Shown here piece after piece: positions 53,010-62,808 of a DNA stretch of 64,000 bases. Made by a program: the position numbers and the translations under genes. How positions within the stretch are numbered: the stretch's first letter is position 1; every line of letters begins with the position of its first letter. Where the stretch lies: assembly GCA_963710645.1 (NCBI GenBank), contig CAVQBD010000009.1:744001-808000 (forward strand). Reading direction: 5' to 3'. The DNA is from FEB-10 sp963710645. Its GTDB lineage: Bacteria; Acidobacteriota; Thermoanaerobaculia; Thermoanaerobaculales; Sulfomarinibacteraceae. The notes below the pieces were generated by a model that saw only the letters and a program-made list of their open reading frames with translations, was not told where the DNA came from and did not search any database.

Positions 53010-54466
53010 AACACCCTCCCGGCGAGATCGAGAATGGCCTGTTGGTCGGAGAAGGGAATGACTTCGCCGCCGATGGTCTGAGTGGTCTCGTGGCCCTTGC
53101 CCGCCACGATGACCAGAGCCCCATCGTCTGCGATCTCGAGGGCGCGAGCGATGGCCTCGCGTCGATCCAGCACCACCACAGGGTCACCGCCCGCCGCCCG
53201 AACGCCTTCACTGACCGCATTGGCTATGGCAACGGGATCCTCGGACCTCGGATTGTCCGAGGTCACCACCGCGACATCCGCAATCTCACCAACCGCAAAT
53301 CCCATGGGGCCCCGTTTGCCTACATCGCGATCCCCGCCGGCACCGAAGACGGCGATCAACTTCCGGTCGGTGAGACGCTTCAAGGACTGCAGCACGGTCC
53401 TCAGGCCACCAGGTGTATGGGCGTAGTCGACCAAGACGGGAAACGGAAGATCCACCTTGATTCGTTCCAGTCGACCCGACAGGGGCAGGGCCGATTCCAG
53501 CCCGACACGAATGGCTTCCGGCTCGACGTGTGCCGCATGGGCGACGGCTGCCGCCGTGAGGGCGTTGCGGAGGTTGTGGACACCCACCAGGGAGAGCCGG
53601 ACCGGGGTCACGGTGCCGCCCGCGACGAGCAGGAATCGACTCCCGTCGAGGTCGGAAACCACATCCCGGGCGAAAACGTCACCGTGACCGAGCCCCCATG
53701 ACACGTCCCCCGAACGACGATCATCGAGCAGGCGCGCGCCCCAGGGGTCGTCCACCGGAAGGACCCTCCGTCCATCGGCGGCCAGATGTTCGTCGAAGAG
53801 CCGCCGTTTTGCTACGAAGTAGCTCTCCATGTCGCCGTGAAAATCCAGGTGTTCGCGGGACAAATTGGTCCAGGCCGCCACCTGAAACTCCATACCCGCG
53901 AGCCGATCCTGAACGAGTGCGTGGGACGAGACCTCCATGGCCACGGACCGGCCACCCTCGTCGACGATCCGGCGCAACAGTGGCGCCAGATCCGACGATT
54001 CGGGAGTGGTTCTCTCTGAGGGAACGGTCTGACCCGAGGGCAGAACACATCCCAGCGTTCCCACGAAGGCCGCCGGCCTCTCAGCGGCCGTCATGATCAG
54101 GCTCACGAGATGGGCGGTGGTGCTTTTGCCGTTAGTGCCGGTGATTCCGATCATCTCCAGAGATTCTTGGGGAACTCCTGCCAGAGCCCAGGCCGCGTGC
54201 GCCATCAATCGTCGTGGCTTCGAACTCCGGATCCACCCCAAGCGCAGACCCCTCGGTCGGCCGCGGTTCGAAAGCACGGCGGCGGCGCCGTTCGAAATCG
54301 CCTGGCCGAGAAATTCCATCCCGTGGTTTCGAGCCCCCGGCAGGGCGGCGAAGACATCGCCGGCAGACACCTTCCGCGAGTCGTGGGTGATGCCGTTCAC
54401 TTCCACGTCGCCATCACCGGTCAGGGTGCCCCCCGGCAGGCCGTCGAAGAGCTCCCTCAGTTTCAT
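53000..54466 (-). CDS. murE: UDP-N-acetylmuramoyl-L-alanyl-D-glutamate--2,6-diaminopimelate ligase MurE
   Basis: Start at ATG 54466 (MKLRELFDGLPGG), overlapping the ftsI stop as ATGA; the upstream open stretch is spurious. 488 residues: HDSRKVSAGDVFAAL, ATP loop ITGTNGKST, TTPESSDL, and the DNPR motif (~400, SDNPRSEDP), which selects meso-diaminopimelate over lysine. This implies DAP-type peptidoglycan, as in Gram-negative bacteria. Confidence 0.96.
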   Translation of the reverse strand: MKLRELFDGLPGGTLTGDGDVEVNGITHDSRKVSAGDVFAALPGARNHGMEFLGQAISNGAAAVLSNRGRPRGLRLGWIRSSKPRRLMAHAAWALAGVPQESLEMIGITGTNGKSTTAHLVSLIMTAAERPAAFVGTLGCVLPSGQTVPSERTTPESSDLAPLLRRIVDEGGRSVAMEVSSHALVQDRLAGMEFQVAAWTNLSREHLDFHGDMESYFVAKRRLFDEHLAADGRRVLPVDDPWGARLLDDRRSGDVSWGLGHGDVFARDVVSDLDGSRFLLVAGGTVTPVRLSLVGVHNLRNALTAAAVAHAAHVEPEAIRVGLESALPLSGRLERIKVDLPFPVLVDYAHTPGGLRTVLQSLKRLTDRKLIAVFGAGGDRDVGKRGPMGFAVGEIADVAVVTSDNPRSEDPVAIANAVSEGVRAAGGDPVVVLDRREAIARALEIADDGALVIVAGKGHETTQTIGGEVIPFSDQQAILDLAGRVLCG

Positions 54467-56163
54467 ACCGAGCCCTCGTCGGCAGCAGCCACCGGTTCGG
54501 TGGGTGGTAGACCCAGGTAGCACACGGCGGCTTCGGCAATACGGGCAAAAGCCGGGGCGGCCACAAGTGAGGCCCAGAATCCCTCCGTCGGTTCCTCCAC
54601 CGCCACCACCACCACGATGCTGGGATCGGGCTGGGGAAGGAACCCGGCAAACCAGGCGACGTGGTGGACGTCGTCGAAGGAGCCATGAACCGCGCGCTGG
54701 GCGGTCCCGGTCTTTCCCGCGATGCGATATCCCGGGATCGCAGCCAAGCCGCCGGTTCCGTCACGGACCACGGTCTCCAGCATGCTGCGGACTCGAACGC
54801 AGAGGGCGTCATCGAGCACCCGCACCCGCCGCTCTTCGGGATGGTTCTCTCTGTCCTGGCCGCCGGTTGGAATCGCCACCAGCCGCGGCCGGAGTAACCA
54901 GCCTCCGTTGGCGACAGCACCGTAGGCCATGGCGACCTGCAGCGGCGTTGCAGTCAGCTCCTGGCCGAGGGACAGGCTGGCCTGGCTGAGACGGGACCAC
55001 GAACTCACGGCCGGCAGGATGCCCGACGACTCGCCCGGATACCCGACCTGTGTTCGGCGACCGAAACCAAAAGCGTCAAAGGTCCGCCACAAGTCTTCTG
55101 GCGACATCCGCTGGGCGATCTCAATGATCCCCGCGTTGGCCGACTCCACCACCACCTCGTCAAGAGTGTAGATACCCGGAGCCGCGTGGTCCCGCATCCA
55201 GCGGCCGGCGACTCGGGCGCCCTTGAGCCGACAATCAAAGCGCTCGCCCGGTTGCACCACATTCCCTGAGAGGGCCGCAGCAGCGACCAACGGTTTGACG
55301 ATTGAACCGGGCTCGTAGGCTTCCTGAACCGGTCTCAAACGCCAGTTTTCCCGCGGCGACGCCCCGGCATCGTCAGGTTTGAAGGACGGCAGCGATACCA
55401 TCGCCAGAATGGAGCCGGTGTGCGCCTCGAGCACGACCGCCGATATGGATTTGGCGCGCTGAGCCTCCAGGATGCGGCCGAGTTCGAACTCGCAGGTGGC
55501 CTGGAGCCGCGCGTGCAGCGTCAACTCGAGGTCGTACCCGGCCCGGCCCCTCTGGTCCGGCAGCCGCTCCAGACGCACTCGGCGCTGATGGGAATCTCTG
55601 ATGGCGAGAAACTCGAGGGGCTCGCCGGCCAAATACTCATCGTAGGACTGCTCGAGACCATACCGACCGATGGTCACCAACTCCTCACGGCCCACGAATC
55701 CCACAACCGGCGCAGCAACCGACCCCATAGGGTAGATTCGCTCCGCATCGGGCACCGTCACGATGGCATCGGGTGCCAGCGAGCGGATCGCCTCGGCGGT
55801 CTCCCGGTCCACCTTCTGGGCGAGCCACACCGATTTGGGGCCCTTCTCGATTCGGCGCCGCAAATCCTCCACCGAATAGTTGACGAGCGGTGCCGCAGCA
55901 CTGATGAAGATCTCAGGGTAGGTCAGATTCCCGGTGTCGATCTGGACCGCAAGACGGTCCACCGAGGTCGCCAGGACATAGCCGTCGGCGGACCGGATCT
56001 GGCCCCGAGGCCCCGGCACCTCGATGACCTTTTGCTGCTGGTCACTCGCGCGATCGACCCAGTGTTCGTGTTCCACAACCATGATCTGAACTGCGCGTAC
56101 CACCACCACAGCCAGGGCGCAAACCAGCCCGACGATGACGATCCAGCCGCGCCGCCGATTCAC
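54463..56163 (-). CDS. ftsI: Peptidoglycan D,D-transpeptidase FtsI (penicillin-binding protein)
   Basis: 566 residues. N-terminal membrane anchor (~8-28), dimerisation region with PRGQIRSADGYVLATS, then the transpeptidase domain with Ser-x-x-Lys in EPGSIVKP (~286), SAN in VESANAG (~339) and KTG in AGKTGTA (~482). Cross-links septal peptidoglycan and is a beta-lactam target. No PASTA domain. Overlaps the end of ftsL by four bases. Confidence 0.95.
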   Translation of the reverse strand: MNRRRGWIVIVGLVCALAVVVVRAVQIMVVEHEHWVDRASDQQQKVIEVPGPRGQIRSADGYVLATSVDRLAVQIDTGNLTYPEIFISAAAPLVNYSVEDLRRRIEKGPKSVWLAQKVDRETAEAIRSLAPDAIVTVPDAERIYPMGSVAAPVVGFVGREELVTIGRYGLEQSYDEYLAGEPLEFLAIRDSHQRRVRLERLPDQRGRAGYDLELTLHARLQATCEFELGRILEAQRAKSISAVVLEAHTGSILAMVSLPSFKPDDAGASPRENWRLRPVQEAYEPGSIVKPLVAAAALSGNVVQPGERFDCRLKGARVAGRWMRDHAAPGIYTLDEVVVESANAGIIEIAQRMSPEDLWRTFDAFGFGRRTQVGYPGESSGILPAVSSWSRLSQASLSLGQELTATPLQVAMAYGAVANGGWLLRPRLVAIPTGGQDRENHPEERRVRVLDDALCVRVRSMLETVVRDGTGGLAAIPGYRIAGKTGTAQRAVHGSFDDVHHVAWFAGFLPQPDPSIVVVVAVEEPTEGFWASLVAAPAFARIAEAAVCYLGLPPTEPVAAADEGSV

Positions 56164-56501
56164 TGGTCTCCCCCGATCTCTCCAACCGTCACCATATCGG
56201 AGGCGGCAGGTGGAACGAGCCCGGCTCTAAGTGCCTTCTCGGCCAGACTGGTGGGGCTGCGGATCACATCGAGCTGGAGGTTGAGCTCGCGCTCGGTTCG
56301 CTGGAGCTCCTTCACCTCCGCCCGCAGTTGGATGAGATCGTAGTGGATCGACGTATTCCGCAGACGAGGGAAACCCACCAGGAACAGGGCGGCGAGCACC
56401 ACAACGGACATGAAGAGCACCACGCTGAGAACGTGGGGCCAGCGCCGATCCCGCTGCGGAACGAGGAAGCGGTTGGACGGAGAGGCGACCGGAAATTCCA
56501 C
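56160..56501 (-). CDS. ftsL: Cell division protein FtsL
   Basis: Start at GTG 56501 (VEFPVASPSNRFLVPQ), with GGGAG five bases upstream, one base after the rsmH stop. 113 residues: short cytoplasmic tail, membrane span ~25-46 (HVLSVVLFMSVVVLAALFLVGF) and a coiled coil (LIQLRAEVKELQRTERELNLQLDVI). Identified by position and topology. Forms the FtsQLB complex. Confidence 0.8.
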   Translation of the reverse strand: MEFPVASPSNRFLVPQRDRRWPHVLSVVLFMSVVVLAALFLVGFPRLRNTSIHYDLIQLRAEVKELQRTERELNLQLDVIRSPTSLAEKALRAGLVPPAASDMVTVGEIGGDQ

Positions 56502-56502
56502 G

Positions 56503-57441
56503 TCAACTCCCGGTTCCAACTCGCTCGGCGACCCGCAGCCGGGCCGACCGGGCACGCGGATTTTCTTCGATCTCGGCTTGTGTTGGACGCTCAGGCCGTC
56601 CGGTGAGTACTTTGACCACCTGCTCAGGCTGACACCGGCACTCCGGAAGATCGGGCGGACAAACGCAGCGTCCCTCCATCTGCCGCAGCCCGTGTTTGAC
56701 GATCCTGTCCTCCAACGAGTGAAAGGAAATCACCGCCAGCCGCCCACCAGTGGATAGCGACCGTGCAGCGGGCTCGAGAAAGGTCTCGAGCTGACCGAGT
56801 TCGTCGTTGATGGCGATCCGGATGGCCTGAAATGTGCGGGTCGCCGGGTGAATGCGTCGTTCGGTTACGGGCCCCGCCGCCCGGGCCACCAATCGTGCGA
56901 GTTCCCCGGTTGTGAGGATGGGCTGTTCACCGCGTGCCGCCACCAGAGTCCGGGCGACCCGGCGCGCCTTCCGCTCCTCGCCGTACTGCCTCAACACGCG
57001 CACGATTTCCTCCTCGGGCGCCGTGTTGACGAATTCTGCCGCCGTCGGTCCATCCGCCGCCATCCGCATGTCAAGCGGGCCATCGTGCTGGAATGAAAAT
57101 CCCCTCTCGGCGGTGTCGAGCTGGAGCGACGAACACCCCAGGTCTGCGAGCACTGCCACGGGCGCCGGCGATCCCAGCTGCTCCAGAATTTCGGCCAGAT
57201 GGGCAAAACTCCGGTTGACCAGACAAACTCGATCCGAGAAGGGTTGCAGCCGTTGCCTGGCCCGTTCGATCGCCTCGGGGTCACGGTCGAGACCGACGAG
57301 GCGAAATCCTGGGCACGCCTGAAGCAACGCAGCGGCATGTCCACCCAGTCCAACGGTGGCATCGACCAAAAGGCCAGGAGCGACGGGCGCCAACCAACCC
57401 ACGACGCGGTCCCGAAGTACCGGCAGGTGAATGGCTGACAC
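56503..57441 (-). CDS. rsmH: 16S rRNA (cytosine-1402-N4)-methyltransferase RsmH
   Basis: 312 residues: HLPVLRDRVV N-terminus, SAM motif DATVGLGGHAAAL, GLDRDPEAI, ADLGCSSLQLD, TFQAIRIAINDELGQL and ISFHSLEDRIVK. Methylates C1402 in the decoding centre of 16S rRNA. Also carries a Cys cluster near the C-terminus (CVCPPDLPECRC). Lies 12 bp downstream of mraZ. Confidence 0.96.
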   Translation of the reverse strand: MSAIHLPVLRDRVVGWLAPVAPGLLVDATVGLGGHAAALLQACPGFRLVGLDRDPEAIERARQRLQPFSDRVCLVNRSFAHLAEILEQLGSPAPVAVLADLGCSSLQLDTAERGFSFQHDGPLDMRMAADGPTAAEFVNTAPEEEIVRVLRQYGEERKARRVARTLVAARGEQPILTTGELARLVARAAGPVTERRIHPATRTFQAIRIAINDELGQLETFLEPAARSLSTGGRLAVISFHSLEDRIVKHGLRQMEGRCVCPPDLPECRCQPEQVVKVLTGRPERPTQAEIEENPRARSARLRVAERVGTGS

Positions 57442-57453
57442 CGGGGGCCTCCA

Positions 57454-57897
57454 TCACAGCTCCAGACGGGCGAGCTCTTCGAGCTCCTCATCGCTCAGCG
57501 ATTCCTCTTGGAGGATCGACGCCGCCCGCGCCCTCTTGTTGATTCCGAGATGGTTGATGCGTCCCGACACCACCACCTCACCCTCCACGTCCACCATCTC
57601 CCGCAGCAATGCAGGGATGATCAGTCGTCCATGGTCATCCACTTCGAGCATCTGGCCGTAGTTGACGCGCTCAATGAGCTTGAGCACCGCGGGCTTCATG
57701 GCCGGTTTGGAACTCAGCCGTTCTTCCACCAGCTCCCAGACGGTCAGCGGGTAGACTCGGAGTTCGTGGGGGAAGAACGAACAGACAAAGACCTCGCGGC
57801 CAAAGCCCTCCTCCAGTTGCTCACGAAGACGCGCGGGGAGTTTGACCCGCCCCTTGGCGTCAATCGTCGCCGGGAATCCCCCTCGAAAACGTTGCAC
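57454..57897 (-). CDS. mraZ: Transcriptional regulator MraZ
   Basis: 147 residues with two AbrB-like SpoVT halves: IDAKGRVKLPARLRE and VDDHGRLIIPALLRE. MraZ binds short direct repeats upstream of its own gene and controls the division/cell wall cluster. First gene of the 15-kb cluster; matching 10-bp repeats lie 44 bp upstream. Confidence 0.93.
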   Translation of the reverse strand: MQRFRGGFPATIDAKGRVKLPARLREQLEEGFGREVFVCSFFPHELRVYPLTVWELVEERLSSKPAMKPAVLKLIERVNYGQMLEVDDHGRLIIPALLREMVDVEGEVVVSGRINHLGINKRARAASILQEESLSDEELEELARLEL

Positions 57898-57940
57898 CCA
57901 GCCCCCTCGGTTGCCCGAAGTGACACTTCCCGTTGAAGAA

Positions 57941-57980
57941 TTACCACTTCCGACCTAATTCGACCACTTCTGACCACCTC
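57941..57980 (-). promoter_or_regulatory. Putative MraZ operator: four 10-bp direct repeats
   Basis: On the mraZ strand the four boxes read GTGGTCAGAA, GTGGTCGAAT, TAGGTCGGAA and GTGGTAATTC-like, spaced exactly 10 bp (plus-strand decamers 57941-57950, 57951-57960, 57961-57970, 57971-57980). Known MraZ sites are short G-rich boxes repeated every 10 bp. The third box is degenerate. Located between mraZ and the divergent nadK. Confidence 0.65.
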
Positions 57981-58178
57981 CATATTGAGGGGCTCAGCGC
58001 GACGTGTCAAGGGTGAAAAACACCAACAACAAGGGCTTTTTTTCCTGTCTCCTTGCGTTTTCCAAGAGCGTTCCGGCACAACCCCAAGATCTTGTGGAAA
58101 AACTGTCCACGACCACTACATCTTGTAGTCTTCTCTCGCGGCACGGCACGTCGCTCGAAACCGGATAGAATATTGCCC

Positions 58179-59051
58179 GTGAATGAAGGCGAGATCCAAC
58201 GTGTTGGGGTGGTGCTCAAAACCCCTAGTAGCGAGGCGACCGAGCTCGGGCGGCAACTGATTGAAGAACTCGAGCGACGGGGCCTCCAGCCGGTGCTCGA
58301 CACCGAATCAGCCGGTGCATTCGGTGTCCAAAGCGATGTATCCCGGGCCACCCTGGCCCACCAGGTCGATCTGATCGTGGTCCTCGGGGGCGACGGCACC
58401 CTGTTATCGGTGACCCGCGGCGAGCTTGGCGAGACGCCAGTGCTGGGCATCAACATGGGCTACTTGGGTTTTCTCACGGAACACTCCGCGGAAGAACTCT
58501 TTCCCATGGTCGACGCCGCCCTCAAGGGCCAGGCCACGATCCAACGCCGGGAACGCCTTTCGGTCACAGTGGAGATGCCCAACGGCACCCGTCTCACCCA
58601 TTTCGTTCTCAACGATGCCGTGGTCAACAAGTCGGCGGTGGCCCGCATGGTCAACCTCGCGGTCTTTGTGGACGGCGATCTCCTCAGCCGTTTCAGGGCC
58701 GATGGGCTGATCGTGGCGACGCCCACCGGCTCCACCGCCTATAATCTGTCTGCAGGCGGTCCCATCCTCTACCCCACCCTCGAAGTCATCGTGGTCACCC
58801 CCATCTGCCCCCACACCCTCACCAACCGGCCCATCGTCCTGGCGCTCGACTCGGTCATCGAGGTCCGGCTTGAGAACCCTTCCGAGGAGGTCTACCTCAC
58901 TCTGGATGGCCAAGAGGGGTTTCCCCTCACGATCCATGACGTGGTTCGCATTCAGCGCTGTGCCGAACCCGTCCATCTGGTTGAACAGCCGAGCCGGACC
59001 TATTTTCAGGTCCTGCACCGCAAATTGAAGTGGGGGGAGCGAGGCGGGTGA
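58179..59051 (+). CDS. nadK: NAD kinase
   Basis: Start at GTG 58179 (VNEGEIQRVGVVLKTP); the open frame extends to 58053, but that part lacks family similarity. About 290 residues: GGDGTLL (NAD kinase signature, ~67), GINMGYLGFLTE, LNDAVVNKS, and ATPTGSTAYNLSAGGP. Phosphorylates NAD to NADP in the cytoplasm. The stop codon overlaps the tamB start as GTGA. Confidence 0.94.
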   Translation: MNEGEIQRVGVVLKTPSSEATELGRQLIEELERRGLQPVLDTESAGAFGVQSDVSRATLAHQVDLIVVLGGDGTLLSVTRGELGETPVLGINMGYLGFLTEHSAEELFPMVDAALKGQATIQRRERLSVTVEMPNGTRLTHFVLNDAVVNKSAVARMVNLAVFVDGDLLSRFRADGLIVATPTGSTAYNLSAGGPILYPTLEVIVVTPICPHTLTNRPIVLALDSVIEVRLENPSEEVYLTLDGQEGFPLTIHDVVRIQRCAEPVHLVEQPSRTYFQVLHRKLKWGERGG

Positions 59052-62000
59052 GATACCGCCATCTGAGACGCACGGTGATTGCCGTGCTGGCAGCGGTCGC
59101 ATTCGTACTCACGCTCGGGCTTCTGGCACGGTTCGTCCTCAAGAGCGATACCGTCAAGGAAACCACCCTGCGTTGGATGACGGAAGTCGCTGCCAGCCGA
59201 GGCTTCGATCTGCAGGTGGATGATTTCCAATGGGAGGTCCTTCCGCCCCGAGCGGTGATGCACGGCGTCACCGTCAACGGACCCGGAATCAGTGCCGAGA
59301 TCGAACGCATCGAGGCGGACCTGGCAAGGATTCGGGTGGCAAGGCGAACCCTCGAGCTCGGCACGGTTGGGGCCAGCGGTGTCACGGTGAGGCTGGACGA
59401 TCTGCCCCGCACAACCACCGGGTCGGGCAAGAGAATCGTCCGGGTCGCCATCCGTCATCTCGACCTGAAGGACATCAGCTTCGAGGGTCGCAATCTGCCC
59501 GGTCACCTCGACGTACTGTTGGATGGAGTCGACGTGGCATGGACCAAAGAGCGGGAGGTCCCGTCGGGGTTCATCAGGATTGGTCGTGCCCAGGTCACGG
59601 CGCCCGGCATCGAGACCATCGACGTGGCCCTTCAGGCGCGTCTCGTCGTGGACCAGGGCCTACGCCTTCCGAGCTGGCAGATCGACGGATCGGGCCTCGA
59701 CCTGACAGGCTCTGGCAAGATCGCCGGAGGAGCGGTGCAGCTCGACCTTTCGGGGAGGATAGATCTTGAACAGCTCGACCGGGTGATCCGCGGTCACGGC
59801 ACCCTCGGCGGGAAGGCAGAGATCAAAGCGCGGCTGGATACCGGATCAGACCAACTGATACGGGCCGAGGTCCGTTCCCGTGCCCTTGTGGTTGCCGGTT
59901 TCCCGGTGGAGAACCTGCAGGCGCACGTGATTCTGGAAGCCGATGCGGTGCGCGGGGTGGTGGACAACGCGCGCTTCCACGGCGGAATGCTGACCGGCAC
60001 ATATGCGCTGGCCCACCTGCGAGGCCCAACTCGACCCCACCGTGTGACTGTTTCGGCAGAAGGGGTCCGGATGGACGGGCTCCTCCACAACCTGAACGTC
60101 CCATCGGGTGGCCTGACGGCCCGCATGGATGCTGAGGTCGAACTGGAGTGGAACGGTCGTGCCGTCAATCGCGGCCACGGCACGGCAACTACGCTTTTCA
60201 GACCCGATCCCGGCGGACTCCCGGTGGAAGGGCGACTGGACGTCGAGCTCACCCCGGAGGGACTCCTGAAATTTGCGGCCGATGATCTCATGATGGGCGA
60301 ATCAGTGCTCGATTGGCAGGGCCCGCTGACTCTCGGCAGTTGGGAACCGGCCTGGTCGATCCGAGCGTCACCGGCGAACATCGGTGAGGTCGTTTCAGTT
60401 GTCAACGGCTTCATCGAGCACGAGGTCCTGCCGCCCTGGATCGGCGGAACCGGCGAAATTCAGCTGACGCTGAGCGGGCCGTGGAAACGTCTGGTGGTCG
60501 GCGTGCGGGTCGATGCGCGGCCCCTCCTCTTGCCACCCGTCGTCCTCGATCAGCTGGTGACCGAAGCCACTATCAGCGACTCCCGGGTCCGCCTCGGACC
60601 AACGCGTTTCCGGGTCGCCGAAGGACACGGGGAGATCGAGGGATCCGTTGGGTGGGGAGAGGCCAACGCTCCCGACCACCTCGATGTGGCAATTCGTGGG
60701 TTCCGCATTCCCATCGCCGAAGTTGCTCAGTGGCTCGGTGCGGAGGGGCACGCCGACGGAGTCGTTTCCTTCACCGGAGGACTCCGCGGACCCCTATCGG
60801 ACCCCCGTGGATCATGGGCCGTGGGGTTCGACGACGCCCGCGTTATGGGACAGGACCTTGGCGACGGCACCGCCACCGTGGCCTTGGCCAACAACCGCTT
60901 TGAGGGTGGCGGGCTGTCCTTTTCCAACGGTCTCGAAGGCAACGTCTGGTGGGACGTTCCAGCAGGAACGACCGGCGGGACGCTGACCTGGAGCGAGATG
61001 CCCTTGGCGGGTTTCGGAAACACGGCAGACCTCGTCCTCGGCAACGTGGCCGATGTGGAAATGGATTTCCAAATCCCCAGTGTCGAACCGGTGACGGGGC
61101 ACATCCGAGCCCGCAGCAAGCACGCTTTGATCGACATAAAGAGCAGTACCGAAACCATCGACGTGGACATCGCAGCCGCCGAGGCGGCAATCCTCAAGGC
61201 CCGGCTGCTGAGGTCGAACGGCGGTTCGCTCACCGGTGACGGTGAGCTGACGCTCACATCAGCCGAAAACCTGATGGCACACCTGGCACCGGCCACCGGA
61301 ATCCCGCTCACCGGAACAGGCCGCGCCGGCTTCCGGGTTGACTGGCCCTCCGGGCAGCTGCCAACCGTGACGGGCACATTGGATGACCTGGATCTCCGGC
61401 TGGACGGCCGCCAAGTGCGTCTCCTGGCACCCTCCCGGTTCACCCTCTCCCCAAAACTCACGAACTTCGAGGGCCTGCACGTTGCGATCCGCGACGACGA
61501 GCTCTTCGCCCGTGCCTCCCTGCACCCCGGTGGTGCCATCGAGGGCAACCTGGCCGGCACTCTCGATGCCTTGCTGCTCCGCCTCCTGTTGCCGGACTGG
61601 GAACCAGCCGGTCGCGCCACCGGAGTCGTGGAACTGCTCGGAACCCTCGATGCACCGCGATTCGAAGGGGTGACCGAAGTCCACGGTGTGTCCTTCCGAT
61701 TCCCCAACACGCAGACCATCATCTCCGATGTCGACGGCACGGTTCTACTGTCCTCAAACGACGCCCTTCTCGAAGGCGTGGACTTCCGGTTCATGCAGGG
61801 CCAGGGCCGCACCAGCGGCCGGATCGGTTGGCAGGACGGATCCATCGACATCTCCCTCAACGGAACCGCCAAGGGCCTGCGTTACACCGTGCTTCCGGAC
61901 CTCGTGGCCCAGCTGTCCGGATCGTGGCGGCTGGTGGGTCCCACCGACGATCTCGAGTTGTCGGGAGAAATCACCGTGGACGACGCATCACTCAGGAGCA

Positions 62001-62797
62001 AGGAGGACATCGCTTCACTGCTCCTGAGGTGGTTTGGCGACAGCAGTGGCCGTCCCGAGGGGTCCGGCGGCATTCACCTCGATCTCAAGGTAGACGCCGA
62101 CGAGACCATTCAGCTCCGCAACCCATCGCTCCGCCTCACCGGATCCACCTCACTGGACATCAGCGGCACAACCAACAAACCCGGCATGGTCGGGAAGGTG
62201 GAGTTCTCGGAGGGCGGAGAAATCACCCTCCAAACCCTGCGATACGAGGTCGAACGCGCCTCACTGACATTCTCCGATCCGGAGGTAATGGACCCGTTTA
62301 TCGACATTCAGACGCGGACCTGGGTCCAAAACTATGACGTCGCCCTGCGTGTCACCGGCACCCGTGATCACCTGGTGCCGTCGGTCTCGTCCAACCCACC
62401 CTTGACCGAGGATCAGATCTACGGCCTGATGGCGGTGGGGCGGCGCGCCGAGAACGTGGGTGGTACCGGCGCCATCGGCGTCGGGTTCGCCACCACCATC
62501 CTGAGCGGCCAGCTCGCCTCCGAATTCGACCGGCGAGCCGGATTTTCGCTGCCGGTGGACCAGGTCCGGGTCGATCCCTTCGCTGAGACCGACTCGGGGG
62601 AGACCGGCGGGGCACGGGTCACCCTGGTCAAACAGCTCAACCCCTCGTGGACCGTGACCGTCCAGTCGAATTTCTCCGGCTCAAGGGCCCCGGTCATCGT
62701 CAGCCGTTGGTATCTTGCACCAGGCATTTTCGTCGAGGCGTCACAGGACATCGAGGGCACGTACGGACTCGATCTGTTCATGCGGCGGGCGTACTGA
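59048..62797 (+). CDS. tamB: TamB-like translocation and assembly module protein
   Basis: Start at GTG 59048 (VRYRHLRRTVIAVLAAVAFVLTLGLLARFVL), overlapping the nadK stop. About 1249 residues: a single N-terminal inner-membrane anchor, an AsmA-like repetitive beta region with long stretches of alternating hydrophobic strands, and a C-terminal DUF490 domain (LRVTGTRDHLVPSVSSNPPL, TEDQIYGLMAVG, SRWYLAPGIFVEASQDIEG). TamB proteins bridge the periplasm and work with an Omp85 partner in outer-membrane protein or lipid delivery. The partner gene follows 11 bp downstream. Confidence 0.88.
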   Translation: MRYRHLRRTVIAVLAAVAFVLTLGLLARFVLKSDTVKETTLRWMTEVAASRGFDLQVDDFQWEVLPPRAVMHGVTVNGPGISAEIERIEADLARIRVARRTLELGTVGASGVTVRLDDLPRTTTGSGKRIVRVAIRHLDLKDISFEGRNLPGHLDVLLDGVDVAWTKEREVPSGFIRIGRAQVTAPGIETIDVALQARLVVDQGLRLPSWQIDGSGLDLTGSGKIAGGAVQLDLSGRIDLEQLDRVIRGHGTLGGKAEIKARLDTGSDQLIRAEVRSRALVVAGFPVENLQAHVILEADAVRGVVDNARFHGGMLTGTYALAHLRGPTRPHRVTVSAEGVRMDGLLHNLNVPSGGLTARMDAEVELEWNGRAVNRGHGTATTLFRPDPGGLPVEGRLDVELTPEGLLKFAADDLMMGESVLDWQGPLTLGSWEPAWSIRASPANIGEVVSVVNGFIEHEVLPPWIGGTGEIQLTLSGPWKRLVVGVRVDARPLLLPPVVLDQLVTEATISDSRVRLGPTRFRVAEGHGEIEGSVGWGEANAPDHLDVAIRGFRIPIAEVAQWLGAEGHADGVVSFTGGLRGPLSDPRGSWAVGFDDARVMGQDLGDGTATVALANNRFEGGGLSFSNGLEGNVWWDVPAGTTGGTLTWSEMPLAGFGNTADLVLGNVADVEMDFQIPSVEPVTGHIRARSKHALIDIKSSTETIDVDIAAAEAAILKARLLRSNGGSLTGDGELTLTSAENLMAHLAPATGIPLTGTGRAGFRVDWPSGQLPTVTGTLDDLDLRLDGRQVRLLAPSRFTLSPKLTNFEGLHVAIRDDELFARASLHPGGAIEGNLAGTLDALLLRLLLPDWEPAGRATGVVELLGTLDAPRFEGVTEVHGVSFRFPNTQTIISDVDGTVLLSSNDALLEGVDFRFMQGQGRTSGRIGWQDGSIDISLNGTAKGLRYTVLPDLVAQLSGSWRLVGPTDDLELSGEITVDDASLRSKEDIASLLLRWFGDSSGRPEGSGGIHLDLKVDADETIQLRNPSLRLTGSTSLDISGTTNKPGMVGKVEFSEGGEITLQTLRYEVERASLTFSDPEVMDPFIDIQTRTWVQNYDVALRVTGTRDHLVPSVSSNPPLTEDQIYGLMAVGRRAENVGGTGAIGVGFATTILSGQLASEFDRRAGFSLPVDQVRVDPFAETDSGETGGARVTLVKQLNPSWTVTVQSNFSGSRAPVIVSRWYLAPGIFVEASQDIEGTYGLDLFMRRAY

Positions 62798-62808
62798 CCA
62801 GCAGACCA

